Source: Myxococcales bacterium (lineage in GTDB: Bacteria; Myxococcota; Polyangia; Polyangiales; Polyangiaceae). Taken from it: a DNA stretch of 17,009 nucleotides. Position numbers and translations under genes: made by a program. Location of the stretch: contig PLXW01000045.1 in NCBI GenBank assembly GCA_003151595.1, positions 1-17,009 on the forward strand, given 5' to 3'. Below are positions 1 to 7,280 of this stretch, piece by piece; position 1 is the first letter of the stretch, and each line of letters starts with the position of its first letter. The notes beneath the pieces are model-generated. The model saw only the letters and a list, made by a program, of their open reading frames with translations, made no database searches and was not told the origin of the DNA.

Positions 1-879
1 ACGCCCGGGCCATTGCCCGCGCCCCCCGCGCCGATCCTCGAGCCGCCGCCCCCGCCCGTCCCGCCCGATCTCGAGCCACCTCCGCCGCCGGCCGCGCCCA
101 ACGTCGAGCCGCGCATCACCGGATCGCTCGTGCGCACGCTGCAGCCGCCCCCTCCGACCACGATGCTCACGCCCGATCCGCCGCCGCGCGGGCCGCCGCC
201 GCGCGGGTCGATCGAATTTCCTCCCGGCTCGTCCGTCGAGCTTCCGCCGGAAGAGGACTGGGACATCCCGAGCGAAGAGTCGGCACCCCCTACGTCGCTC
301 CCCTCGGAGGAGCCGCGCCCCCTCACGCTCCCGCCTCCCGAAGCGCGCCCGGTCACCGCACCGCCCGAAGCGCTGCGTCCGGTGATCGGTCGCGCGCAAG
401 CGTCGATGCTGATCGAGATGGCCACGTCGAAGGAGCAGATCGGTCGCGCGCTCGAGGACTGGCTCCGCTCGACGTTCGGGTGCGGTCTCGTGCTCGTCAT
501 CAAGGGCGAGATGGCGATGGGCTGGCGAGGCTTCTTCCCCGACGCGGAGGATCACCTCGTCGAGGCCGTCGCCGTCCCCCTCGACAAGCCGAGCATGTTC
601 AGCGCGGCGTTCGAAACGCGCGAGGCTTTCCGTGGCCCGCCCCCCGCGGACGGCGCGAAGATCCAGGACCGCCTGTGGAAGCTCCTCCATTGCGCGGCGC
701 CCGCCGAGTCGCTCGTGTGCCCAGTCGTTCTGGGGAAGCGCGCCGTCAACTTGCTCTACGCACACATGGAAGACGGAAGCGCGCTCACCGACGCGCTCGT
801 CGAGGAAGCGAAAGCGATGACGAGCGACGCCGCGGCGGCGTACGCGCGCTTGATCGGACGCGATCGAAAGAAGAAGTGA
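1..879 (+). CDS. Proline-rich protein with GAF-like C-terminal domain (5' end missing)
   Basis: The frame is open to the left edge of the window, so the true start lies upstream; the TTG at 13 is only the first possible start codon inside the window and has no visible ribosome site. About the first 120 visible residues are proline-rich and acidic, with runs of PPPPP and repeated EPPPPP, typical of a disordered linker. The last 160 or so (from about RPVIGRAQASMLIEM) look folded, with alternating strands and helices such as CGLVLVIKGEMAMGW and ESLVCPVVLGKRAVNLLYAH, which resembles a GAF-type sensor fold. It ends in a basic RDRKKK tail. Myxobacteria have many proteins with a regulatory domain behind a Pro-rich linker and a GAF-like end, so a signalling or secretion-related role is possible, but I do not recognise the family. 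Its stop lies one base from the end of the convergent reductase gene. Confidence 0.75.
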   Translation, partial: TPGPLPAPPAPILEPPPPPVPPDLEPPPPPAAPNVEPRITGSLVRTLQPPPPTTMLTPDPPPRGPPPRGSIEFPPGSSVELPPEEDWDIPSEESAPPTSLPSEEPRPLTLPPPEARPVTAPPEALRPVIGRAQASMLIEMATSKEQIGRALEDWLRSTFGCGLVLVIKGEMAMGWRGFFPDAEDHLVEAVAVPLDKPSMFSAAFETREAFRGPPPADGAKIQDRLWKLLHCAAPAESLVCPVVLGKRAVNLLYAHMEDGSALTDALVEEAKAMTSDAAAAYARLIGRDRKKK

Positions 880-880
880 T

Positions 881-1882
881 CTACTTCTCGCTGTCGAGGT
901 GGCGCATCTGTTCGGCTGCGTAACGATCGCCGGCGATCGCGTTCGGCGGGACGAGCGCTTCGAGCGCGGCGACGTCTTCCTTGGAGAGCGGTCGATCGAG
1001 CGCGCCGAAGGCGTCGTCGAACTGCGCGCGCGTCTTGGTGCCGACGATCGGAACGAAAGCGGGCTGGCGCGCGAGCGTCCAGGCGACGAGGAGTCGTCCC
1101 GCGGTCATGCCGCGATCGCGCGCGAAGGTCTGGATCGCAGCGACGACGTCGCGGTTCTTCGCGCCGTTGTCGCCGGCGAAGCGCGGGAGGTACGCGCGAT
1201 AGTCCCCCTTCGCCGCGGGCTTGGTCCCCGCGAGAAGGCCGCGCGAGAAGACCCCGTAGAGCGTCGCGCTGATCCCGAGCTCCCGGAGCACCGGGAAGAT
1301 CTTCGCCTCGGGCCCGCGCGTGACGAGCGCGTATTCGATCTGGAGGTCGACGATCGGATGCACCTTGTGCGCACGACGGATCGTGTCGACGCCGACCTCG
1401 GACAGCCCGATGTGCCGCACGTACCCCGCCTTCACGAGATCGGCGATGGCGCCGACGGTGTCTTCGATGGGCACGGTCGGATCGAGTCGCGCCGGGCGAT
1501 AGACGTCGATGACGTCGAGGCCGAGTCGCTTCAAGCTGTAAGCGGCGAAGTTCTTGACGGCGGCCGGTCGCGTATCGACGCCTAGCCAGCTCTGGTCGGG
1601 GCCGCGCAGCGCGCCGAACTTCACCGAGACGATCGCCTTCTCGCGGTGACCGGCGAGCGCGCGCCCGAGGAGCATCTCGTTGTGGCCCATCCCGTAGAAG
1701 TCGCCGGTGTCGAACAGCGTGACGCCGCGCTCGATCGCCGCGTGAATCGTCCGCACGCTCTCGGCGTCGTCGGTCGCGCCGTACACCCCGGACATCCCCA
1801 TGCACCCGAAGCCGAAGGGGAAGACCTCGGGTCCGGTGGCGCCGAGCTTCACCAGGCGGGGCGACTTCTGCGCGTCGTTCAT
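881..1882 (-). CDS. Aldo/keto reductase with altered catalytic tetrad
   Basis: A 333-residue NAD(P)H-dependent oxidoreductase of the AKR (beta/alpha)8 family, expected in the cytoplasm. Visible family marks are GFGCMGMSGVYG near residue 24, FDTGDFYG with catalytic Asp58 and Tyr63, SVKFG with Lys88, IGLSEVG in the middle, and a C-terminal cofactor-binding GTKTRAQFDDA. At the usual catalytic His position (normally YYQHRVD) this protein reads VYRPARLD, so Ala131 replaces His. The remainder (DPTVPIEDTVGAIADLVKAG) is a very good match to the AKR12/13-like bacterial group. I chose the ATG at 1882; a TTG two codons upstream at 1888 is possible, and neither has a clear Shine-Dalgarno. It is divergent from the iron permease gene and convergent with the GAF-like protein. 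The substrate cannot be predicted. Confidence 0.93.
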   Translation of the reverse strand: MNDAQKSPRLVKLGATGPEVFPFGFGCMGMSGVYGATDDAESVRTIHAAIERGVTLFDTGDFYGMGHNEMLLGRALAGHREKAIVSVKFGALRGPDQSWLGVDTRPAAVKNFAAYSLKRLGLDVIDVYRPARLDPTVPIEDTVGAIADLVKAGYVRHIGLSEVGVDTIRRAHKVHPIVDLQIEYALVTRGPEAKIFPVLRELGISATLYGVFSRGLLAGTKPAAKGDYRAYLPRFAGDNGAKNRDVVAAIQTFARDRGMTAGRLLVAWTLARQPAFVPIVGTKTRAQFDDAFGALDRPLSKEDVAALEALVPPNAIAGDRYAAEQMRHLDSEK

Positions 1883-1935
1883 GGCCAAAGGCTTACGCCG
1901 ACCGGATCGAGGTTGTCGAACGAAGGATCCGCCGC

Positions 1936-1941
1936 CATACT
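1936..1941 (+). promoter_or_regulatory. Possible -10 box of the iron permease gene
   Basis: CATACT matches the sigma-70 -10 consensus at 4 of 6 positions. TTGTCG lies 17 bases upstream at 1913-1918 and matches the -35 consensus at 4 of 6. Transcription would begin at or just before the GTG/TTG start codon, giving a leaderless message. This is consistent with the absence of a Shine-Dalgarno, but the match is modest for GC-rich DNA. Confidence 0.3.
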
Positions 1942-1945
1942 CCAG

Positions 1946-3859
1946 GTGTTGAAAACGACTTTCAACTTCGGACGGTTCCTGGTGCCGCTGGCGCTCGCCT
2001 TGGCGGTGCTGGCGCTGCTCGTCGTGACCCTTCGCGGCGGGGCGAACGACGCGTCGCCGTCACACGCGCAGGCGCAAGCGACGTCGAGCGACGCGGCGCA
2101 TCTCGTCGCCATCCTGCAGTACCTCGAGTCGGATTACCCGGCCGCCGTCGCGTCGAACGACAGCGGCGAGCTCATCGAGCAGCGCTCTCTCTCTGCCGAA
2201 GCGCTCGGCGTGGTGCACGGGCTCCCGAAGCTCGCGGCGTTCGTGCCGCGCGTCGCGGCGATCGACGCGCGCGTCCAGAAGGCGACCGACGCGCAAGGGG
2301 TCGGCGCCGATTGCGCGTCGCTGGTCGACGACTTGATCACGGCGACCGGGATCGCGCGCACGCCGTCGTCGCCGCCCGATCTCGATCAAGGCGCGAAGCT
2401 CTTCACCGAGAACTGCGCCGGGTGCCACGGGCCGAGCGGGCACGGCGACGGTCCTGCGGCCGTGGCGTTGAATCCGAAGCCGGCGAGCTTTCACTCCGAC
2501 GACGTGATGGCGGGGCTCACGCCGTTCAAGGCGTTCAACGTCGTTCGCTTCGGCGTGAAGGGGACGGCGATGGTCCCCTTCGACAAGCTCGACGAGAAGC
2601 AACGCTGGGCGCTCGCGTTCTACCTCTTCTCGCTTCGACAGCCGCCGTGCGACAAGGCCGCGCCGCGCGCGTCCCTCGATGCGCTCGCGAACTCCACGGA
2701 CGCAGACCTCGCGCGAACGAACGGCGCCGGCGCGGTGTCGTGCCTTCGCAAGAAGCTCCCCGAGCTCGATGCCCCCGCACTCCTCGCCGCGGCGCACGCG
2801 CGCGTGGAGGACGCGACGCGCCTCGCGAGCGACGGCGATCCGCAGAGCGCCGAGAGCGCCGTGCTCGATGCGTACCTCACCGACATCGAGCCCATCGAGC
2901 CGTGGCTCCGCGCGCATCAGGCCGACATCGTCGCGCAGCTCGAAGCTTCGTTCACGACCACGCGCGCCGCGCTCCAGCAGCGCGATCCGCACGCGCTCGA
3001 CGAAGCGCGCGAGCTCCTGGCGCTGATCGATCGCGCCGCGGGCTCGCACGCCGCCGCCACGTCGCAGTCGGTCTTCTGGTTCTCGCTCCTCGTCATCGTG
3101 CGCGAGGGGTTCGAGGCCACCGTCATCATCGCGGCGCTCCTCGCCGTCCTGAAGAAGCGCAAGGAGGCGTCGCGCGCGCGCTTCGTTCACGGCGGCTGGA
3201 TCTCGGCGCTGGCCGTGGGCGCGGTCGTGTTCGCGCTCGGTCGCAAAGTGCTCGCCGGCGCGATGAACGAGCGACTGGAGGGGTGCCTCGCGCTCGTCGC
3301 CGTAGCGATGCTCCTTCACGCCGCGCTGTGGGTGAACGCGCGAGATAACACGCGCAAGAACATGGGCGACCTTCGCGATCGCACCGCAGGCGCGCTCGAT
3401 CGCGGCGCGCTCGCCCTCTTCGGCATCGCGTTCCTGGCGATGTTCCGTGAGAGCTTCGAGACCGCGGTGTTCCTCGAGGCGCTCTCGATCGACGCGCCGA
3501 CTGCCGTCGTGTGGGGAGCGAGCATCGGCGTGCTCTTGCTCCTCGCGCTCGTCCTCGCGATCGGGCGCGCGGGTCTGCGCCTGCCGATGACGACGCTCTT
3601 CCGCATCTCGACCGTCGTGCTCATCGCCACCGCGGTCGTCCTACTCGGTCAGGGGATCCACTCCTTCGAAGAAGTCGGCATCCTCCCCTCGCGACCGATG
3701 GCCTTCCTGCGCATCGAGTTCCTCGGGATCTACCCGGACAGACTCGGCGCCCTCGCGCAGCTCACGCTCGCCGCGTTGCCGCTCGCGTGGTGGGGGCTTC
3801 ACAAGAAACGATCCGGGAAGGGCGCCACGCTCAAGGCGACGCCCGATCCCGGAGAGTGA
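1946..3859 (+). CDS. Cytochrome c / FTR1-family iron permease fusion
   Basis: A 637-residue inner-membrane protein predicted to take up ferrous iron by coupled oxidation and permeation. Residues 1-30 form a basic n-region (K3, R10) and a hydrophobic stretch acting as signal or anchor. A helical periplasmic segment follows. Then comes a mono-heme class I cytochrome c domain with NCAGCH (Cys157, Cys160, His161) and a likely Met209 axial ligand in GTAMVPF. A second helical segment leads to the FTR1 permease domain (from about 375), with several membrane spans and both Fe-binding REXXE motifs: REGFE at 386-390 and RESFE at 501-505. This order matches the known cytochrome c/FTR1 permease group, in which the heme domain probably accepts electrons from Fe(II). 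The open frame runs further upstream, over the reductase gene, but the signal-like N-terminus supports GTG 1946 (or TTG 1949). There is no Shine-Dalgarno. A Fur-like palindrome covers the first codons. Confidence 0.92.
   Translation: MLKTTFNFGRFLVPLALALAVLALLVVTLRGGANDASPSHAQAQATSSDAAHLVAILQYLESDYPAAVASNDSGELIEQRSLSAEALGVVHGLPKLAAFVPRVAAIDARVQKATDAQGVGADCASLVDDLITATGIARTPSSPPDLDQGAKLFTENCAGCHGPSGHGDGPAAVALNPKPASFHSDDVMAGLTPFKAFNVVRFGVKGTAMVPFDKLDEKQRWALAFYLFSLRQPPCDKAAPRASLDALANSTDADLARTNGAGAVSCLRKKLPELDAPALLAAAHARVEDATRLASDGDPQSAESAVLDAYLTDIEPIEPWLRAHQADIVAQLEASFTTTRAALQQRDPHALDEARELLALIDRAAGSHAAATSQSVFWFSLLVIVREGFEATVIIAALLAVLKKRKEASRARFVHGGWISALAVGAVVFALGRKVLAGAMNERLEGCLALVAVAMLLHAALWVNARDNTRKNMGDLRDRTAGALDRGALALFGIAFLAMFRESFETAVFLEALSIDAPTAVVWGASIGVLLLLALVLAIGRAGLRLPMTTLFRISTVVLIATAVVLLGQGIHSFEEVGILPSRPMAFLRIEFLGIYPDRLGALAQLTLAALPLAWWGLHKKRSGKGATLKATPDPGE
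1948..1966. promoter_or_regulatory. Fur-like 19-bp palindrome at the start of the iron permease gene
   Basis: GTTGAAAACGACTTTCAAC has perfect 7-bp arms (GTTGAAA / TTTCAAC) around a 5-base centre and is strikingly A/T-rich for its surroundings. Its inner 15 bases, 1950-1964, match the 7-1-7 Fur consensus TGATAATNATTATCA at 10 of 14 positions by my own alignment. It overlaps the predicted transcription start and first codons of an iron uptake gene, where a repressor would block RNA polymerase. Binding by Fur is an inference; the palindrome is seen directly. Confidence 0.5.
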
Positions 3860-3862
3860 ACG

Positions 3863-4060
3863 TCAGATCGGTTTGACGTTCTCGGCGCGCGGACCCTTCG
3901 GCCCCTGCCCTTCCGTGAACGAAACGCGCTGGCCCTGCTTCAGGTCCTCGAACCGCGCGCCCTCGACGGCCGACATGTGGAAGAAGAGATCCTTCCCGCT
4001 GCCGGTCTCGATGAAACCGAAACCCTTGTCCGTGAGTCGCTTGATAGAGCCTTCAGCCAT
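3863..4060 (-). CDS. CspA-family cold shock protein
   Basis: A complete 65-residue single cold shock domain, the usual length for this family of RNA/ssDNA-binding beta-barrel chaperones. RNP1 is KGFGFIE (12-18) and RNP2 is LFFHMS (25-30). It starts MAEGSIKRLTDKG and ends GPRAENVKPI, as expected. The N-terminal KxF/W segment reads SIKRL where many relatives have VKWF, so one of the usual surface aromatics is absent. The ATG has a good ribosome site (AAGGA, 4069-4073 on the minus strand) eight bases upstream. It is convergent with the permease gene, with three bases between the two stop codons. Members act in translation under cold or in stationary phase; nothing here shows which. Confidence 0.95.
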   Translation of the reverse strand: MAEGSIKRLTDKGFGFIETGSGKDLFFHMSAVEGARFEDLKQGQRVSFTEGQGPKGPRAENVKPI

Positions 4061-4068
4061 TGGAATCG

Positions 4069-4073
4069 TCCTT
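4069..4073 (-). promoter_or_regulatory. Shine-Dalgarno of the cold shock gene
   Basis: AAGGA on the minus strand, eight bases before the ATG at 4060, fixes this start codon. Confidence 0.7.
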
Positions 4074-4216
4074 CGAGAAGCGGTTTCGCTCGGCTGAAGC
4101 GTAGTGCTCAGGCGAAAGTCACCGACGTGAGCGTGCAGTAAGACACGACACGGGGCGGAGCGTAACTACGATCTTCACTCGATCGCCCGGTATCCCCTTC
4201 GCACGGCCGCGCCGGA

Positions 4217-5488
4217 TCACTTCGGCGTGAGCTTCATCAGCGCACCGCTACCGGTCATCCAGTAGACGCTGGTGGCGTCGACCGCGATCGCCGTCGGCGA
4301 GCTTTGCCCCTTGGCGAGCGGGACGGGCGCGCCGCCCGCGAGCGGAATGCTCATGACCGCGCCGCTGGTGCCGCCGTTGTCGTTGCAGGTCCAGTAGAGC
4401 GTCTGCGAATCGACCGCGACCGCGTACGGGAAGGGCTGCGCCGTCGCGAGCGAGGTGGCGGCCCCGCCGGCGTCGCCGACGGAGACGGCGCCGAGCGGCG
4501 CGCTCATGATCGTCCCGTCGGCGAACTGCGTCGCCGTGCTTCCGGAGGCGGCCCAGTAGACGTTCGCGCCAGAGACCGCGAGGCCGTGCGGATAGTTCTG
4601 CGCGGCGGCGAGCGTCGTGATGCCTCCGTGCGGTGTTCCGGCGTCGTCGATCGCCGCGTCGGGGGCGCCCGCATCGGCGACGTCACTCACCGCCACGCTC
4701 GCGATCGAGCCCGTGTTCGGCGCAAAGCCTCCCATGCCGGAGAGCGTACCGCCGTTGCTCCAGTAGAGGCCGGACGCGCCGAGCGCGAGGCCGAACGGAT
4801 CGTGCTGCGCGGTCGCGAGCGTGAGGGGCGAGCCGCCGTCGCCGAGGCCGCCGAGCGGCGCGCTCATCACGTTGCTGTCGGTCGTCCAGTAGACGGTCGT
4901 TGCGCTCACCGCGATCGATTCGCCGCCGGTGGGCGCGATCGTCGTCGGCGTACCGCCCGTCATGGCCATGCCGATGATCGCCGAGCTCGTGGTCCAGTAG
5001 ATGTCAGTGGCGGTGAGGGCGATCGCGTTGCCCGTGAGGGGAGCGACGGTGGTCGGCGACCCGCCAGCGATGGGCACGCTCATGAGCCCCGTCGAGCTGA
5101 AGTAGTAGACGTCCGTGCCGCTCACGGCGATCCCGCCCGGGCCGCTTGCCGCGATGCCGCCGGAGGCGAGCGTGACGGCGCATCGACCGAGCGCGCAGGT
5201 GCCGCCGCAAACGACGCCGCACGCGCTGCAGTTGTTGACGTCGGTGGACGTGTCGGCGCAGACGCCGCTGCACGCGATCATGGTGCCGGGGCACGAGCCG
5301 TCCTGACTCGGGAGGATCACGCCGCCGAACGCGACGCCGCCACCGTCCAGCTCCGTGCCGCCACCGGCTCCGCGCTGGCGTTGGGTGCCGAGCAGCTGCG
5401 AAGAGCCGTCACTGCCGCACGCGAGCGCGGCCAGGGCGGTCGCGATCGAGACGAGTTGTGCGGCGGCGAGTCCTCTGCGTGCGTCCAT
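4217..5488 (-). CDS. Lipoprotein with Stig1-like cysteine motif and seven-bladed beta-propeller
   Basis: A 423-residue predicted exported lipoprotein. The N-terminus MDARRGL is followed by a hydrophobic segment and a putative lipobox ALAC, with Cys24 to be lipidated. A Gly-rich linker leads to a cysteine cluster at 66-103 (SCPG, ACSGVCAD, NNCSACGVVC, CALGRC) of the Stig1-like type common in myxobacterial surface proteins. The rest is made of about seven repeats that share IAV-x-x-DVYW: DVYYFSS, DIYWTTS, TVYWTTD, GLYWSNG, NVYWAAS, TLYWTCN and SVYWMTG, each followed by a LMSVPIAGG-like strand. This indicates a beta-propeller, probably for binding. The open frame extends 41 codons upstream to 5611, but the signal peptide places the start at ATG 5488. 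No Shine-Dalgarno is clear. There is no catalytic motif, so the ligand is unknown. Confidence 0.85.
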   Translation of the reverse strand: MDARRGLAAAQLVSIATALAALACGSDGSSQLLGTQRQRGAGGGTELDGGGVAFGGVILPSQDGSCPGTMIACSGVCADTSTDVNNCSACGVVCGGTCALGRCAVTLASGGIAASGPGGIAVSGTDVYYFSSTGLMSVPIAGGSPTTVAPLTGNAIALTATDIYWTTSSAIIGMAMTGGTPTTIAPTGGESIAVSATTVYWTTDSNVMSAPLGGLGDGGSPLTLATAQHDPFGLALGASGLYWSNGGTLSGMGGFAPNTGSIASVAVSDVADAGAPDAAIDDAGTPHGGITTLAAAQNYPHGLAVSGANVYWAASGSTATQFADGTIMSAPLGAVSVGDAGGAATSLATAQPFPYAVAVDSQTLYWTCNDNGGTSGAVMSIPLAGGAPVPLAKGQSSPTAIAVDATSVYWMTGSGALMKLTPK

Positions 5489-5671
5489 CGAGGGAGCAAA
5501 AGTGCAGCGAACATGCCTGTCACAATCACGGTGTCCACGCGCGGCCCAACGCAAATCGCTCGGAAAATTCCGCTGTGTTCGCGTGTAGGAGACGGATCGC
5601 GCTTCATCCATCCCGTGGGGGACGTGGGGCCTAGATGCGAAGAATCGTAGGCTCCGGCAACCGCCCGAAGA
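5489..5671. other. Intergenic region without a recognisable gene
   Basis: This gap lies between the start of the propeller lipoprotein and the stop of the next minus-strand lipoprotein. The frame of the propeller gene stays open back to 5611 here, but it has no family likeness and precedes the signal peptide. It probably holds the promoter for that gene and the 3' end of its neighbour's transcript. I see no convincing -35/-10 pair, hairpin or repeat. Confidence 0.5.
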
Positions 5672-6388
5672 TCAGCCCCCGCTGGCGACGACGGCGTCGG
5701 TCAGCTGGCTCTTGGCCTTCGTGCAGCGCGGCTCGCCGGCCTTCGCGCACGCCTTGGTCATCAGGTCCGCCTTCTTGCGAAGATCGGGCGACGCCAGCAG
5801 CTCGCTGCGCGTGTGATCCGGCAGCTTGTCCCACGCGATCGGCGCGTGCTTCGGCGCGGGGGGGCGCTTCATCGAGATCTCGTCGGCCATGAGCGAGACG
5901 CACGTGCCGTCGACGCGAACGGCGTCGAGGCTCGTCCACCCTTGCGCGTTGCTCGCGCCCACGACCATCACGCCGGACGCAGGCTTGTACGGGTGGAGGA
6001 TGATGACCTCCTCGTCGAGCGAGAGGTGCGTCTTGTGACTCCGGCGGCTGGGGTCCCACGACTCGAGGTCGCGCACGACGTACGCGCGCGTCCACGGCGT
6101 CCCCTTGTGGAACAGAGCGACGGCGGCGCTCGGATCGCTGCGTCCACAAAGCCACGCGCGGTAGTCGTCGCTCGCAAAGCAGGCGTCGCCCGAGTCGCTC
6201 GACTTGTCGCACGTCGCGCTCGGAGTCTCGTCGACGGGCGGCGTGGGCGCGGCGGCCGGAGGCGCCTCGACGACCGCGGCGGCGACGGTCACCGGCGGCG
6301 GCGGACCGAGCGTGGAAGGGAGCGTGGACGCGCAACCCGCAAGCGTCAGTGCGGGGAAAACCAGGGCGAGAGCGATCGAGATGCGCAA
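5672..6388 (-). CDS. Lipoprotein of unknown function, TTG start
   Basis: A 238-residue predicted lipoprotein. The TTG at 6388 is chosen because a strong Shine-Dalgarno (GAGGAGGA) sits just upstream and because the protein then begins with an ideal signal: LRISIALALVFPALTLAGC, with lipobox LAGC and lipidated Cys19. The frame is open to 6514, but the extra 42 residues would bury the signal peptide. After the signal come a Pro/Ala/Val-rich linker and a compact domain with several Cys (CDKSSDSGDACF, WLCGRSD, DGTCVSL) and strands such as EEVIILHPYK and GVMVVGASNAQGWTSLDAV, which recall an SH3-like barrel. The C-terminus is helical and charged (DLRKKADLMTKACAKAGEPRCTKAKSQ has paired Cys). I do not recognise the family. 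It is divergent from the cysteine-rich lipoprotein. Confidence 0.8.
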   Translation of the reverse strand: MRISIALALVFPALTLAGCASTLPSTLGPPPPVTVAAAVVEAPPAAAPTPPVDETPSATCDKSSDSGDACFASDDYRAWLCGRSDPSAAVALFHKGTPWTRAYVVRDLESWDPSRRSHKTHLSLDEEVIILHPYKPASGVMVVGASNAQGWTSLDAVRVDGTCVSLMADEISMKRPPAPKHAPIAWDKLPDHTRSELLASPDLRKKADLMTKACAKAGEPRCTKAKSQLTDAVVASGG

Positions 6389-6394
6389 AGCGGA

Positions 6395-6402
6395 TCCTCC
6401 TC
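6395..6402 (-). promoter_or_regulatory. Strong Shine-Dalgarno that decides a TTG start
   Basis: GAGGAGGA on the minus strand lies about six bases before TTG 6388. It is the strongest ribosome site in the left half of the window, and it argues for the non-ATG start of the small lipoprotein over the longer open frame. Confidence 0.75.
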
Positions 6403-6521
6403 GAGGGGGAACGGTTTCGACGAAAGACCTTCCGCGCGGCGCGGAGAGGACGTGTGCCTGGATCACGTACGCACCGCCCCGCCCGCATCTCCCCTGACAT
6501 CGCACAGTCGTCAAGCCGCGC

Positions 6522-6527
6522 TATGCT
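6522..6527 (+). promoter_or_regulatory. Possible -10 box before the cysteine-rich lipoprotein
   Basis: TATGCT matches the -10 consensus at 4 of 6 positions and ends nine bases before the ATG. That would give almost no leader. No -35 box is recognisable at the right distance. Confidence 0.25.
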
Positions 6528-6536
6528 CGCCTCGCG

Positions 6537-7280
6537 ATGCGCCGGCCGATTTCGCTCCTCGTTTTCGCCTTTGCGATCGCGGGTTGCGGCGCGTTCAAGG
6601 ACGGAGCGGCGGGCGACGGCGGCGCTGACGACGGCTCGATCGGCGGCGACGGCTCGCCGGGCGGCGGAAGCGACGCGTCGGGAGCCGGGGACGGAAACCC
6701 CTCGGGCGGCAGCGACGCGTCGGGGAGCGGCGACGACGGCAGCGCGAGCGACTCCGGCGGGATCTCGGGAAACGACGCGGGGCCCGGCACCGACGGCAGC
6801 GCGGGCACGGCCACCGGCGCGGGCCCGTTGGGCGACCTCCCCAGCGGCTACTGCTGCACGCTCGACACCGACTGCCGCAATCGCCACTGCGCCGATCTCG
6901 GTGGCGGCATCAAGATGTGTGAAGACGAGTGCGACGGCGCTCAGTCGCTCTGCGACGGGCTCCTCCCCAACTTCACGTGCACGGCGTCGGGGAGCGACGG
7001 CTTCTGCACGCCCCCCAGCGGGACCACGACCTGCGTACCCGCCGCGCAGTACGTCCACGGCACCAAGGCCGATGGCGCATGCTGCTCGGCGACCGGCAAC
7101 GCCACCGCAGGACAGGAGTGCCTGGGGGGCAACTGCGGCGCGACCGGGGACACGAACCCGTTCGTCTGCGAGAACGCCTGCACGACGATCGCCCAGTGCC
7201 CGCAAGGGAACTACCAGTGCCTGCTCCTGGGCGAGTACGGCGTCTGCGTTCCCGCGGCCTCGACGTATACGTGTCAATGA
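6537..7280 (+). CDS. Cysteine-rich lipoprotein with two tandem 10-Cys modules
   Basis: A 247-residue predicted lipoprotein: signal MRRPISLLVFAFAIAGC with lipobox IAGC and Cys17. Residues 18-100 are a Gly/Ser/Asp-rich linker with near repeats (GGSDASG twice). Residues 106-246 hold twenty cysteines in two copies of one pattern: each begins with a CC pair (106-107 and 182-183), then has C-x4-C, then C-x3-C, and ends with C-x8-C-x8-C. The even number and matched spacing suggest disulfides in two small domains outside the cytoplasm. I do not recognise a named family; a role in surface binding or adhesion is a guess. The ATG lacks a clear Shine-Dalgarno; a TATGCT -10-like hexamer lies at 6522-6527. 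Its stop overlaps the next gene's start (ATGA), so the two are probably made together. Confidence 0.85.
   Translation: MRRPISLLVFAFAIAGCGAFKDGAAGDGGADDGSIGGDGSPGGGSDASGAGDGNPSGGSDASGSGDDGSASDSGGISGNDAGPGTDGSAGTATGAGPLGDLPSGYCCTLDTDCRNRHCADLGGGIKMCEDECDGAQSLCDGLLPNFTCTASGSDGFCTPPSGTTTCVPAAQYVHGTKADGACCSATGNATAGQECLGGNCGATGDTNPFVCENACTTIAQCPQGNYQCLLLGEYGVCVPAASTYTCQ

Noticed and set aside
1646..1945. 100-codon N-terminal extension of the iron permease
   Set aside because: It lies antisense within the reductase gene, is His/Arg/Val-rich noise, and would precede the signal-like hydrophobic segment.
4061..4216. Cold shock thermosensor leader or small RNA
   Set aside because: The region upstream of the cold shock gene is long enough for a leader, but I found no conserved cold-box sequence or convincing promoter and no clear terminator stem.
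5631..7277. Long open frame of 548 codons on the minus strand
   Set aside because: It crosses two oppositely directed genes with clear lipoprotein signals, and its product is Arg/Ala-rich noise typical of the off-frames of GC-rich genes.
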